Part shown: positions 6,853 to 16,250 of the stretch, piece after piece
Layout of the letters: every line of letters starts with the position of its first letter
Position numbering within the stretch: position 1 is the first letter of the stretch
Source: Pseudomonadota bacterium
Lineage (GTDB): Bacteria; Pseudomonadota; Gammaproteobacteria; Steroidobacterales; Woeseiaceae
Direction: 5' to 3'
Assembly (NCBI GenBank): GCA_022574185.1
Contig: JACZSM010000015.1
Coordinates: 1 to 50,754, forward strand
DNA length: 50,754 nt
Notes under the pieces: model-generated
Seen by the model: only the letters and a program-made list of their open reading frames with translations
Told to the model about the DNA's origin: nothing
Database searches by the model: none
Translations under genes and position numbers: made by a program

Positions 6853-8247
6853 ATGGTTCGAGCGTTGGATGATGGAGTATTAGTCGGGGGTGCAGAGCAC
6901 CTCAAGTTGCCGCCTAACTCCATTGAAGCCGAACAGTCACTGCTCGGCGGGCTTATGCTCGATCATGAATCCTGGGACAAGATCGCGGATGTCGTCACGG
7001 TTCATGACTTTTACCGCAAAGACCACCGCCTGATATTCGCCGCTATTGCGAGTCTGTGCGATGCGGCCAATCCCTGCGATGTCGTGACCGTATCGGAACA
7101 TCTCGATAACCGCGGCGAACTCGAAGAGTCCGGTGGCCTCGAATACCTCGCCACGCTCGCGAACGAGACCCCGGGGGCGGCAAATGCCAGGGCCTATGCC
7201 AAGATCCTGCGCGAGCGCTCGATGCTCAGAGCGCTGATCAGCGCGGGCAATGAGATCAGTGGCAGCGCGTTCTCGACCGAAGGTCGCAGTGCGACAGAGC
7301 TTGTCGACGCAGCCGAAAGGCTGGTGTTTGAAATTGCGGAATCGGGGTCGAGAGGCCGGTCTGGTTTCAAGGCGCTGAAACACATTCTGCCCGACGCCGT
7401 CGATCGCATCGATGTGTTACATCAGTCTGAAGGCAACATCACCGGAATTCCGACCGGATTTACCGAGTTCGACAAACTCACTGCAGGCCTGCAACCCGGT
7501 GACCTGATCATTATCGCAGGCCGGCCGTCGATGGGTAAGACGACGCTTGCCGTGAATATCGCTGAAAATGCAGCAATCGGCTCTAAGATACCGACGGCGC
7601 TTTTTTCGATGGAAATGCCGGCGCAGCAGCTCGCATTTCGCATGATTTCGTCGCTCGGACGTGTGGATCAGACACATTTGCGTACCGGCACATTTCCCGA
7701 CGAAGACTGGTCGCGAATCAATACAGCCGTGCAGCTCATGTCGGAGGCGCCGATTTTCATCGACGACACGCCAGGCTTGTCACCGACCGAAATTCGAGCG
7801 CGGTCCAGACGCTTGCAGCGCGAACATGGCCTGGGGCTCATCGTCGTCGACTACTTACAGCTGATGTCTATACCGGGCAGCAATGAAAATCGCGCGACAG
7901 AGATCTCGGAGATTTCGAGATCGTTGAAGGCGTTGGCCAGAGAGTTGTCGGTGCCAATCATCGCGTTGTCACAGTTGAATCGCAGCGTCGAACAACGCAC
8001 CGACAAGCGACCCGTCATGTCCGACCTGCGCGAATCGGGCGCAATCGAGCAGGACGCGGATCTGATCATCTTCATTCATCGCGAGGAGGTCTATAACCAG
8101 GACACGCCGCGCAAGGGCATTGCGGATATCGTCATCGCCAAGCAGCGCAACGGTCCAATCGGTGACTTCCCGCTGACATTTGTCGGCCGTTACACCAAAT
8201 TTGAAAACTGGGTGCCCGATAATTACGCGGACGAGGCATATCCGTGA
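6853..8247 (+). CDS. dnaB: Replicative DNA helicase DnaB
   Basis: DnaB is the hexameric 5'-3' helicase that unwinds DNA at the replication fork and recruits primase. The 464-aa protein has the N-terminal DnaB domain (PPNSIEAEQSLLGGLML, about 20-130), a linker helix, and a RecA-like C-terminal domain. Walker A is GRPSMGKTT at 223-231. Walker B lies in LIVVDYLQLM, and DLRESGAIEQDADLI is the conserved late motif. No intein is present, although dnaB often hosts one. The stop overlaps the alr start by four bases (GTGA), the usual dnaB-alr coupling. Confidence 0.98.
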   Translation: MVRALDDGVLVGGAEHLKLPPNSIEAEQSLLGGLMLDHESWDKIADVVTVHDFYRKDHRLIFAAIASLCDAANPCDVVTVSEHLDNRGELEESGGLEYLATLANETPGAANARAYAKILRERSMLRALISAGNEISGSAFSTEGRSATELVDAAERLVFEIAESGSRGRSGFKALKHILPDAVDRIDVLHQSEGNITGIPTGFTEFDKLTAGLQPGDLIIIAGRPSMGKTTLAVNIAENAAIGSKIPTALFSMEMPAQQLAFRMISSLGRVDQTHLRTGTFPDEDWSRINTAVQLMSEAPIFIDDTPGLSPTEIRARSRRLQREHGLGLIVVDYLQLMSIPGSNENRATEISEISRSLKALARELSVPIIALSQLNRSVEQRTDKRPVMSDLRESGAIEQDADLIIFIHREEVYNQDTPRKGIADIVIAKQRNGPIGDFPLTFVGRYTKFENWVPDNYADEAYP

Positions 8248-9347
8248 CATTCGGGGCACGAGCAGTTATCCGGCTCGGCGCGCTTAAAAAAAACCTCAGA
8301 GTCATTCAAGACGCCGTACCAGGCGCCAAGGTCATGGCCGTGATCAAGGCAAATGCCTATGGACACGGGATGGTTACGGTTGCCAAAAGTCTGCACGATG
8401 TCGATGCTTTCGCCGTGGCGCGGTTGTCAGAGGCCCGTCGTTTGCGAGAGTCGGGCATCGACAAGCCGATCGTGCTGCTAGCCGGTGTATTGACGTCGAC
8501 TGATCTCAGTGAGGCAATGCTGCATGGCTTCGAGATCGTCGTGCACTGTGCCGAACAGATTAAAATGCTCGAAACCGCCGGCACCGGCACCGCCACCGTG
8601 TGGCTGAAAATCGATACGGGCATGAACCGTCTCGGTTTCTCTCCCGACGATTGCAGCGGCTTGATCGGCAGGTTGCGCGATTGCGACAGAGTGGAGGAGG
8701 TGCGTCTGATGTCCCACCTTGCGAGTGCGGACGAGCTCGACAATTCGACGACCGAGGATCAATTCGCTCTGTTTCGATCTGTTGTCGAGGGGTTTTCCGG
8801 GGCGGTGAGCATTGCGAATACTCCCGCGACCCTGGGCTGGCCACAGATCGTCAATGCACGGGAACTCCTGGGTTTCGAAGGCGAGCACTGGATTCGACCC
8901 GGTCTTGCATTGTTTGGCATATCGCCGTTCAGTGGTCAGACAGGTGCCGATTTCGGACTGACGTCCGTGATGCAGTTTGAAGCTCGCCTTATTGCGATCA
9001 AGACTTTGCGAGCGGGTGCTCGTGTTGGTTACAAGGGCCAGTATCAAAGCCAGAGCGAAAGCGTACTCGGCATCATTGCAGCCGGATACGGCGATGGCTA
9101 TTCACGGCACTTCAGAAATGGCACACCCGTGCTGATCAACGGCCGCCGTGTGCCGTTGATCGGCAATGTTTCGATGGACCTGATCGCCGTTGACCTGGGT
9201 TCCAGCGCAGCCGATAAGGTAGGCGACATGGCCACATTATGGGGTGCAGGGCTTGCTGTCGAAGAGATCGCGCCATGGGCAGATGCGATACCGTATGAAC
9301 TCGTCTGTGGTGTCATGCACCGCGAGGCGGTTGCGGTCGTGGACTGA
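8244..9347 (+). CDS. alr: Alanine racemase
   Basis: This PLP-dependent fold-type III enzyme interconverts L- and D-alanine to supply peptidoglycan synthesis. The 367-aa length is typical. The PLP lysine is K35 in VIKANAYGHG. The second catalytic base is Y263 in RVGYKGQY. The GNVSMDLIAVD segment near the C-terminus is also characteristic. The GTG start overlaps the dnaB stop. The gene ends four bases from the convergent FHA gene, leaving no room for a separate terminator. Confidence 0.97.
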   Translation: MTFGARAVIRLGALKKNLRVIQDAVPGAKVMAVIKANAYGHGMVTVAKSLHDVDAFAVARLSEARRLRESGIDKPIVLLAGVLTSTDLSEAMLHGFEIVVHCAEQIKMLETAGTGTATVWLKIDTGMNRLGFSPDDCSGLIGRLRDCDRVEEVRLMSHLASADELDNSTTEDQFALFRSVVEGFSGAVSIANTPATLGWPQIVNARELLGFEGEHWIRPGLALFGISPFSGQTGADFGLTSVMQFEARLIAIKTLRAGARVGYKGQYQSQSESVLGIIAAGYGDGYSRHFRNGTPVLINGRRVPLIGNVSMDLIAVDLGSSAADKVGDMATLWGAGLAVEEIAPWADAIPYELVCGVMHREAVAVVD

Positions 9348-9351
9348 TTGC

Positions 9352-10236
9352 TTACGAGACAAAGAATCCCATCTTGACGCCCGCCAGTTGCACGACATCG
9401 TTGTCGGCCAGCTTGCGCGCCTGTGCTCCGATCGGCTGACCGTTTACGAGCGGATAGTCATCCTCCTTGCTCGACTCAACATGTACGATGTAATAGCCTT
9501 CCGCACGCCGAGTGATGGCAGCGACTTGTACGCCGGGACGACCCAGCGTTGTGAGCGCCTTGGTCAGTTCAAGTTCACGGCCGGCGAAAGCACCACTTAA
9601 AACCTGTAATTTCGCAAACGGCAGCGCATTCGGCGCGGTACTCGGGTTGACTCCAACAGCGGTTTCGGTATGCACAGCGGGTTCGGGCGTGCTTGCTGCG
9701 GCCGGTGCCGGTACTGGCTTTGCTTGATCGTCCAACGCCGCGGCTTCCTCAGGATCGAGCCGCACAGCCGCGGCGGCGGCAGCAGCGTTGGCAGCAGCAA
9801 CGGCATCAGCGGTAGCAGCGCCGGCAGCGGCATCAGCGGTAGCCGCAACGTCGGCTGCCTTTTCGGCCAGAGCGAGCTGGGCAGCGTTTTGCTGGCCCGA
9901 CGGTATGACCATGGTTTTTTCGAATTCGTCCTGGTCAGCGTCCGTGATCTGCTGATCGGCGAAACGCAACTGGTGGTGACCGATCGTGATGACGTCACCA
10001 TTTTGCAGCGCGTGCTTTTTGATCAACTTGCCGTTGACGTAAGTGCCGTTGGTGCTATTGAGATCTTCGAGAAAAGAATCATTGAGAATGTTGATAATCA
10101 GAGAATGGTGACCACTGACGGCGGGATTGTCGACTCGCACATCATTGTCCGGAAGGCGCCCGATCGTATATCGCTCCTTCGTCATGTTGTATTCAGCGAG
10201 AACCTGATTGTCCAAGCTTAGAATTAACCGTGCCAT
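9352..10236 (-). CDS. Double FHA-domain protein
   Basis: FHA domains bind phosphothreonine peptides. The first FHA domain (about residues 20-95) is well formed: TIGRLPDNDV, then the SGHH turn, then LNSTNGTYVNG. A second, more divergent FHA-like domain fills about 205-294 (LTTLGRPGVQ...PLVNGQPIG) and lacks the classical S-x-x-H. Between them lies an Ala/Pro-rich low-complexity linker (about 120-205) with an FEKTMV threonine segment that could be a phosphorylation target, as seen in other FHA substrates. No signal peptide or membrane segment is present, so the protein is probably cytoplasmic. It is the last gene of a kinase-phosphatase-FHA set on this strand. I infer that it reads out or is phosphorylated by the neighbouring kinase. 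An AGGTG precedes the ATG. Confidence 0.9.
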   Translation of the reverse strand: MARLILSLDNQVLAEYNMTKERYTIGRLPDNDVRVDNPAVSGHHSLIINILNDSFLEDLNSTNGTYVNGKLIKKHALQNGDVITIGHHQLRFADQQITDADQDEFEKTMVIPSGQQNAAQLALAEKAADVAATADAAAGAATADAVAAANAAAAAAAVRLDPEEAAALDDQAKPVPAPAAASTPEPAVHTETAVGVNPSTAPNALPFAKLQVLSGAFAGRELELTKALTTLGRPGVQVAAITRRAEGYYIVHVESSKEDDYPLVNGQPIGAQARKLADNDVVQLAGVKMGFFVS

Positions 10237-10354
10237 GTCACCTAACTCAAAAGAGACCCAGTCTAATCAGGGAGTCATACGTCAAGAGAATTGGGTCAAC
10301 TGCGCCAAAGTCGCATCGCTCCAACATCCAGCAATTTCCTGACACCCTGCACCA

Positions 10355-11182
10355 TTATGATCGGAACAAGTTGGCAAGCCTGACCAGCAGGCTTTTCTTT
10401 GCCGCGAATGGCTCGATGACCTGAGCCAGCATCACCGAAACGTTATCGCGCCCACCGTGGTCATTTGCCAATTCAATCAACTGCTTACCAACCACATCCA
10501 GATTAGCATTAAAAGTGCTGATAGTTAAGTGAATATCCTCATCTTCAACCATGTCCGGCAGGCCATCGGAACACAGCAGGTAGACGTCGTCAGGAAGCAC
10601 TGCGTACTCGTGGACCTCCACCTCGACCGAGGACTCAACTCCAAGTGCCCGGGTTACATAGTTGCGATTGGTGGAACGCTGCGCTTCCTCGGGAGAATAG
10701 AAACCACGGTCGACGAGTTCCTGCAACAGCGAATGGTCAAGGGTCATTTGCTCGAACTCACCAGCGCGCAGGCGGTATGCTCTCGAGTCGCCAACGTGGG
10801 CAATCGAAACCTTGTTGTCGTAAAACATGCAGGCAACGATCGTGGTGCCCATACCCTCACAGTCGGTCTGGCTCTGTGCGGCCTGGAAAATAATTTTATT
10901 GGCTCTGTAGACCGCGTCGCGTAATACGATGGACTGGCGCATCAGGCCACTGTGCGGGTCGATATCGTCACGGTTCTCCCGGTCTGCCCCTTCGGTTGCC
11001 AGTTCGGACACAATGCGCACGGCGATGCCACTGGCAACCTCTCCAGCGTTATAGCCGCCCATACCATCCGCCAGAACCATCAGACCAATGTCGGGATCGG
11101 TGCCTATCGCGTCTTCATTGTGCTCACGAACACGACCTACATCCGTTATCTCAGTGAAGTCTATTTTTCCACGCAATTTCAT
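10355..11182 (-). CDS. PP2C-family Ser/Thr protein phosphatase
   Basis: This 275-aa metal-dependent (PPM) phosphatase probably opposes the adjacent kinase. Motifs seen are TDVGRVREHNEDAIG near the N-terminus, LADGMGGYNAG with metal-binding Asp, VAHVGDSRAYRLR, LLCSDGLPDMV, and HGGRDNVSVML near the C-terminus. The domain fills the protein and no membrane segment is present. I chose the ATG at 11182 because MKLRGKIDFTEITDVG begins directly before the conserved domain. A TTG at 11230 would add 16 residues and overlap the kinase stop. The gene follows the kinase on the same strand. Confidence 0.94.
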   Translation of the reverse strand: MKLRGKIDFTEITDVGRVREHNEDAIGTDPDIGLMVLADGMGGYNAGEVASGIAVRIVSELATEGADRENRDDIDPHSGLMRQSIVLRDAVYRANKIIFQAAQSQTDCEGMGTTIVACMFYDNKVSIAHVGDSRAYRLRAGEFEQMTLDHSLLQELVDRGFYSPEEAQRSTNRNYVTRALGVESSVEVEVHEYAVLPDDVYLLCSDGLPDMVEDEDIHLTISTFNANLDVVGKQLIELANDHGGRDNVSVMLAQVIEPFAAKKSLLVRLANLFRS

Positions 11183-11211
11183 CGATTCAATACCAGTCTT
11201 AACCTTTCGTT

Positions 11212-13302
11212 CTATGAGTATCTGGCGCAATTGCGCAGTGCGATTGCCATTTCGGCGCCACAGGAAAAGCGGTCTTTAGGTCGTTTGGCCATTGCTTTAG
11301 CCAATACGGCATCCACACTTGGTGGTATACCGGCGCGTCGCTTTGCAATAGGAGCAGCGATCTCTGTCGTAATTTTTGTCATGAGTACTGCGATGTTCGT
11401 CGCCTGAAACGGTACTTCTCCTGCCAGCAGCTCGTACAGGGTAACACCTAGAGAAAACAAGTCCGAATGGCCGGTGATTTCCTCTGCGCCGAGTTGCTCG
11501 GGCGACATGTACATCGGCGTGCCCAGCACAATTCCGGTTTTGGTATGGTTGTTATCAGTCAGTCGCGCCACGCCAAAATCGGTAATCTTGAGTGAACCCT
11601 CCTTAGGGTTGTACATGAGATTGGCGGGCTTGATGTCGCGGTGGATGACCCCCTGATTATGCGCGTAGTCGAGTGCTTCAGCCGTTGCTGCACAAAGCTC
11701 AAGGGCACGTTTGGGTGCGAGCAGTCGCTTGGGATCCGTGAATTTTTTCAACGGAATGCCGGGCACATACTCCATTGCGATGTAGGCAAGACCCTTGTCC
11801 TCGCCGGCATCGAATACGGTAATGATATTTGGGTGCGTGAGGCGTCCGGCCGATTCTGCTTCACGGTAAAATCTCAATCTGGCTTCCTTGAGTTCCTCAT
11901 CTTCGAATTCCTTCTCGATCGCAATGACTTTCAAGGCAACAGGCCGGTTGATACGCGGGTCCTGAGCTAAATAGACGGCGCCCATCGCACCCTTGCCGAT
12001 ACGCTTCTCAATGACGTACCTTCCTAGCCGCTGCGGCGTGCCGCCGGATTTTTGCCTACCCAGGGGATTGGTGGCAGGTACGCCCTGTGTACGCTTCATC
12101 CAATCGAGTACCGCTTCCGCGCGCTCTGGTTTTGCCTGGCCTTCAAAGGCAAGTGACAACTTGTACATGATCGTAGCGACAGTCTCGGTCGGTGAGCAAC
12201 GGCGAAATTCTGCAAATGCAGGTTCAAGACGACCTGCCGTGAGAAAATCTGTGCCACGTTTGAACGCGTTCTTGATTTCCTCGGTCTCGTCGCCGACGAG
12301 CCAGATACTGAGTATTGTGACACCGATGAAAATCAATATGGGTCGGCCGAGATCCATGCGTACGTGCAGTACATACAACAGCAGGGTCTCGATCAGCAGC
12401 AGCATGATTATGGCGCATGCAGCCAACACGGCGATATCTTTTCGGGATCGATCCGGCATGAACAACACGGCGAAGATGGCAAGCAACATGGGTGCAAGCC
12501 ACTCCATTGCCGATACCCAGGATGGCGCAATGATGCTGCGGTTCCGTTCTACGTCAGCGAGCAAGGTCGAAACGATTTCAGATGCGGTGACGAACTGCCC
12601 CGACGGCAGCAACGCTGCCGCGCCAACCAGCGCAGGATCCGAGTCGACAAAGACTGTCGCACCGGCAAGAGAGTTGCGGTCGAAGTCGTCGCGCAGCAAA
12701 TCGTTAACTTCAATGCGCCGCAGGGACGAGTAATTTGACGTGAAGATCGCGTCTTCGGCGCTCGACATGCGGTGACTAATAGCCGCGTCGGCATTGTCGA
12801 ATGCGATCGCCAGCGGTAAAGATGGCGACATGACGCCGTCATTGAGCTGCCAGAGTGACGCGCGGCGAAGCACGCCGTCACTATCAGGGCTGAAATCGAC
12901 AAACCCGTCGCGAGTCGCGAGCTCACCGAAACGATGTCCAGTCGGCGCATAGACAGGAACACCCGAATTCAAGGCGGCCGCCCAGCCGGGTACGTTCTCG
13001 TCGTCAGCAATATCGGGCGGTTGCGTCAGGATGATGCGTTTAACGCTGCTCTGTTTAAGTATCGCTACGATCTGTCCATAGCGCGACAGTATTTTGCCCG
13101 CGTCCGTCCGCGCAGGATCCAGGCTAATGATCAGGGCATTGTCGAGAGGCTTGTTGGGCAGGTGAGAGGCCAGCACGTCATACAGCACACGATCGGACGC
13201 CACGAACCACTGCGCCAGTGGACCGTAAACGAGAACCAGCAAAACGCTAACAAAACTCAGAGCGATCAGGCGATTACGCTTTTGTTTTTGGCCCGGTTTC
13301 AA
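11212..13302 (-). CDS. CHASE2-domain receptor Ser/Thr protein kinase
   Basis: This 696-aa membrane kinase has a TTG start with AGGAA upstream. Residues about 10-30 form a first transmembrane helix. A periplasmic CHASE2-type sensor region (about 35-260) follows, then three transmembrane helices (about 265-345). A cytoplasmic helical spacer that may contain TPR-like repeats comes next. The C-terminal Hanks-type kinase domain spans about 428-690. The glycine loop is GKGAMG (about 436-441), the catalytic loop is HRDIKPAN with D556, and the magnesium loop is DFG, followed by GTPMYMSPEQ. All catalytic residues are present, so it should be active. With the downstream PP2C and FHA genes it forms a phospho-signalling cassette. 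The CHASE2 ligand is unknown. Confidence 0.94.
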   Translation of the reverse strand: MKPGQKQKRNRLIALSFVSVLLVLVYGPLAQWFVASDRVLYDVLASHLPNKPLDNALIISLDPARTDAGKILSRYGQIVAILKQSSVKRIILTQPPDIADDENVPGWAAALNSGVPVYAPTGHRFGELATRDGFVDFSPDSDGVLRRASLWQLNDGVMSPSLPLAIAFDNADAAISHRMSSAEDAIFTSNYSSLRRIEVNDLLRDDFDRNSLAGATVFVDSDPALVGAAALLPSGQFVTASEIVSTLLADVERNRSIIAPSWVSAMEWLAPMLLAIFAVLFMPDRSRKDIAVLAACAIIMLLLIETLLLYVLHVRMDLGRPILIFIGVTILSIWLVGDETEEIKNAFKRGTDFLTAGRLEPAFAEFRRCSPTETVATIMYKLSLAFEGQAKPERAEAVLDWMKRTQGVPATNPLGRQKSGGTPQRLGRYVIEKRIGKGAMGAVYLAQDPRINRPVALKVIAIEKEFEDEELKEARLRFYREAESAGRLTHPNIITVFDAGEDKGLAYIAMEYVPGIPLKKFTDPKRLLAPKRALELCAATAEALDYAHNQGVIHRDIKPANLMYNPKEGSLKITDFGVARLTDNNHTKTGIVLGTPMYMSPEQLGAEEITGHSDLFSLGVTLYELLAGEVPFQATNIAVLMTKITTEIAAPIAKRRAGIPPSVDAVLAKAMAKRPKDRFSCGAEMAIALRNCARYS

Positions 13303-13508
13303 CGATCAGATTCCTGTTTCAAGGCCAGAAGTATAGAAAAAGGCAAGCATGCTTAATGAGATAGGGTTGGCATTTTTATGTAATAAGACTCGTGTATCCG
13401 GTGCTATCATTGCTATTGAAGATCCTGCGCCATGTGACGTGGGTCGATGTCTTGCCCCTGTCAATATGCGTCCTTGTCAGAAATATTATATAAAACAACG
13501 TTTTAAGT

Positions 13509-14849
13509 ATGGCGAAAACAAAAACAGCTTATGTTTGCAGCGAATGCGGTGCGCATAGCGTCAAATGGGCAGGGCAATGTCCGGAATGTTCAACCTGGAA
13601 CACGTTGAGCGCAACAGCGATCACACCGTCTCGCGCAGTGCGCCGGTCAGCGATGATTCCCACGAGACTCGATGCGCTGCCTGATGATCTCTCGCAACGA
13701 AATTCGACGGGATTTGCCGAATTTGACAGGGTCCTTGGCGGCGGACTGGTCCCAGGTGCCGTGGTACTTCTGGGTGGCGATCCCGGTGTCGGCAAGTCGA
13801 CGCTGTTGCAGCAGGTATCCGCATTTCTCGGCCACGAATTGCAGGTCCTTTATGCCACGGGCGAGGAATCGCTGCGCCAGATCGGACAACGATCACATCG
13901 CTTAGGGCTGGCCGCTGCCGATTTGCAATTGCTTGCCGACACGTCAATCGAGAACGTGCTTGAACAGGCGTTGGCTTGCGCGGCTCGAGTTCTGGTCATC
14001 GATTCAATTCAGGCAATGAACAGTACGGAGTCGCCATCGGCACCAGGGTCAGTCGCGCAATTACGCGAATGTGTCAGTCGCATTGTGCAATTTGCCAAGC
14101 AAACAGAGGTGTCGGTTTTCATCATAGGTCACGTAACAAAGGAAGGTACGATTGCCGGACCGCGAGCCGTGGAGCACATGGTGGATACCGTGTTGTATTT
14201 TGAAAATGACCCGGCTAGCCGATATACATTGATTCGTTCAGTCAAGAACCGATTTGGTGCAAGTGGCGAAATGGGTGTCTTCGCGATGACCGAGAAAGGA
14301 TTTCGTGAGGTCAGCAATCCTTCGGCAATTTTCCTGTCCCGTGACAGCATCACTGAACCCGGCAGTATCGTGTCCGTGGCATGGGAAGGAAGTCGAGCAT
14401 TACTCGTCGAGATTCAGGCATTGGTCGCAGATGGCAATAGCTCATATTCCAGGCGCCTGGCCACCGGAGTTGACCAGAATCGATTGGCCCTGTTGCTGGC
14501 CGTTTTACAGCGACACGGTAATGTTGCTCTTGGAGCCGAAGATATTTTTGTCAATGTTGTTGGCGGACTGAGAATTTCTGAAACTGCTGTCGATCTGCCA
14601 GCAATAATTGCCATTGTCTCAAGTTTTCGCGATCGTTCGACCCAGGAACGCCTGGTGAGTTTCGGTGAGGTCGGTCTGGCCGGTGAAATTCGACCGGTGC
14701 GGTTTGGGACGGAGCGCATCGTCGCCGCCGCGAAACAGGGCTTCAAACATGCGCTGGTGCCGGCGGCGAACGTGCCGAAAAAAATTCCTGACGGTATTCG
14801 GGTAACCGGTGTCCGGCGAATAAGCGAGGCACTGGACGAAGCGTTTTAG
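13509..14849 (+). CDS. radA: DNA repair protein RadA
   Basis: RadA is a RecA-like ATPase that drives branch migration during recombinational repair. The 446-aa protein starts with a C4 zinc finger (CSECG...CPECS, about 10-30). The ATPase domain has Walker A GGDPGVGKST (K96), and the RadA-specific KNRFG motif lies about 70 residues before the Lon-like C-terminal domain (about 290-446). The gene is divergent from the kinase cassette across a 206-bp gap. That gap has an AT-rich stretch just upstream (about 13481-13495) that could carry a -10 element, but I could not find a convincing -35. Confidence 0.97.
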   Translation: MAKTKTAYVCSECGAHSVKWAGQCPECSTWNTLSATAITPSRAVRRSAMIPTRLDALPDDLSQRNSTGFAEFDRVLGGGLVPGAVVLLGGDPGVGKSTLLQQVSAFLGHELQVLYATGEESLRQIGQRSHRLGLAAADLQLLADTSIENVLEQALACAARVLVIDSIQAMNSTESPSAPGSVAQLRECVSRIVQFAKQTEVSVFIIGHVTKEGTIAGPRAVEHMVDTVLYFENDPASRYTLIRSVKNRFGASGEMGVFAMTEKGFREVSNPSAIFLSRDSITEPGSIVSVAWEGSRALLVEIQALVADGNSSYSRRLATGVDQNRLALLLAVLQRHGNVALGAEDIFVNVVGGLRISETAVDLPAIIAIVSSFRDRSTQERLVSFGEVGLAGEIRPVRFGTERIVAAAKQGFKHALVPAANVPKKIPDGIRVTGVRRISEALDEAF

Positions 14850-14854
14850 CGCTT
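14839..14854. terminator. Small hairpin at the radA / CNNM gene convergence
   Basis: AAGCG (14839-14843) pairs with CGCTT (14850-14854) around TTTTAG, which contains the radA stop codon. The stem is only five pairs and the following T-run is poor, so this is a weak candidate for a bidirectional terminator between convergent genes. Confidence 0.25.
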
Positions 14855-14877
14855 TGGTAAAACAGCTTGCCGGATGT

Positions 14878-16155
14878 TTAGTCGGCAGTCTCCATTACCT
14901 CGTTTCGCGGCCCGATACGCACTGTTCGAACTCTATTTTCGTCTGCCTGGACTATCTCAATCGGATAGCCACTGATAGTCAGGCGGGTGGCTGGATCCGG
15001 AATGGTCTCGAGCATCTCGACAATCAGACCATTAAGCGTCTTTGGACCGTCCGTCGGCAATTGCCAGTCTTGCGAGCGATTCAGCTCACGAATATTTACA
15101 GCAGCTTTGACCAGATAGGTATCGTTATTTTCACGCACAACATCATCGCCATTGTCGGCGGGGTCGGTCGTAAATTCCCCGACGATTTCTTCGAGAATAT
15201 CCTCAAGTGTCACGAGGCCCTGTATGTCTCCGTATTCATCAACAACCAGTGCAATTCGTTGTCGCCGTCGCTGAAACTGTACAAGCTGTGTGCTCAATGG
15301 CGTACCTTCAGGTACGAAGTATGGATCTTCCAACAACTTGATCAGGGCGTTCTTGTCGAACGAAAATTGTGCGAGGTTGGCAAGGCGCCGAAGATGCAAT
15401 ACGCCAACGACCTCGTCGATATTGTTCCGGAAAACGGGCAAGCGACTGTGATTACTCGCGTTGATAATTGCCGCAATTTCTTCAGGTTCGTCATTCAGGT
15501 CAATGCCGATGATTTCGTTATGCGGAATCATGACGTCATCCACGGTGACCCGTTCGAGGTCGAGTATGCTGATGAGCATGCGCCGATAGCGATTCGAAAT
15601 CCGGCTGCTGGCGTCGTGCACTATCGTTCGCAGTTCTTCGCGGGTAAGTGCATGCGAGTGCGCGGTGTTATCGCGAACGCCGAGTAACCACAAAACGCCG
15701 TTGGCCGCATTGTTAATCAGCCACACAAGCGGATAAGTGATCTTCATCAGCGGGTAGTAGATGAGTGCGGCCGGAAATGCGAGCCGTTCCGGGTGCAGTG
15801 CTGCCAGGGTCTTTGGTGCGGCCTCGGCAAAAATCAACACGATAAGTGTGAGAATCAGTGTGCCCAGGGCGACTGCAGGTTGTCCGCCGAGCTTGAAAGC
15901 AATAATGGCGACGAGCGATGCGGCGGAGAAGTTGACGAGATTATTGCCGAGCAGAATGAGACTGATCAATCGGTCAGGTCGCTGCAATAAACGTTCAGCA
16001 ATTTTGGCGCCTCGGTGGCCCTCGCGAGCCTTGTGCCGAAGCTGATAACGGTTCAGGCTCATGAGCGCCGTTTCCGAGCCCGAGAAAAACGCAGAAAGCA
16101 GCAGTAACGTGACCAGCAGCCCGACCAGGGCTGCCAGGGGAACTTCAGCGCCCAA
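14878..16155 (-). CDS. CNNM/CorC-HlyC family transporter (YfjD/CorB-like)
   Basis: The 425-aa inner-membrane protein has an N-terminal CNNM (DUF21) domain with about four membrane segments and the characteristic SAFFSGSETALMSLNRY. Two CBS domains follow (about 210-330), then a C-terminal CorC/HlyC domain (about 345-425). Family members are linked to Mg2+/Co2+ homeostasis, probably as exporters or Na+-coupled transporters; the substrate here is inferred. The start is TTG, with AAAGG upstream and no in-frame ATG in reach. The neighbours, a CcsA-like gene and ffh, match the E. coli yfjD-ypjD-ffh region. Confidence 0.92.
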   Translation of the reverse strand: MGAEVPLAALVGLLVTLLLLSAFFSGSETALMSLNRYQLRHKAREGHRGAKIAERLLQRPDRLISLILLGNNLVNFSAASLVAIIAFKLGGQPAVALGTLILTLIVLIFAEAAPKTLAALHPERLAFPAALIYYPLMKITYPLVWLINNAANGVLWLLGVRDNTAHSHALTREELRTIVHDASSRISNRYRRMLISILDLERVTVDDVMIPHNEIIGIDLNDEPEEIAAIINASNHSRLPVFRNNIDEVVGVLHLRRLANLAQFSFDKNALIKLLEDPYFVPEGTPLSTQLVQFQRRRQRIALVVDEYGDIQGLVTLEDILEEIVGEFTTDPADNGDDVVRENNDTYLVKAAVNIRELNRSQDWQLPTDGPKTLNGLIVEMLETIPDPATRLTISGYPIEIVQADENRVRTVRIGPRNEVMETAD

Positions 16156-16250
16156 CGAAAAAGCACCTTTTGAATGACCAGAACATGCTCAGTTCAGCAG
16201 GACAGTCTCACGCTGTCAAGAAAGTACGTCGCAGCCTGAAAAGCAGGCAG

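Noticed and set aside
6853..8247. Possible intein in dnaB
   Set aside because: The 464-aa length and uninterrupted Walker motifs show that no intein is present.
13441..13508. Promoter for radA
   Set aside because: AT-rich hexamers (TATTAT, TATAAA) are present, but no -35 box lies at proper distance, so no specific call is made.
14854..15687. 277-aa plus-strand frame opposite the CNNM gene
   Set aside because: The minus strand encodes a full CNNM-CBS-CorC protein. The plus frame shows no motif and exists only because of codon bias.
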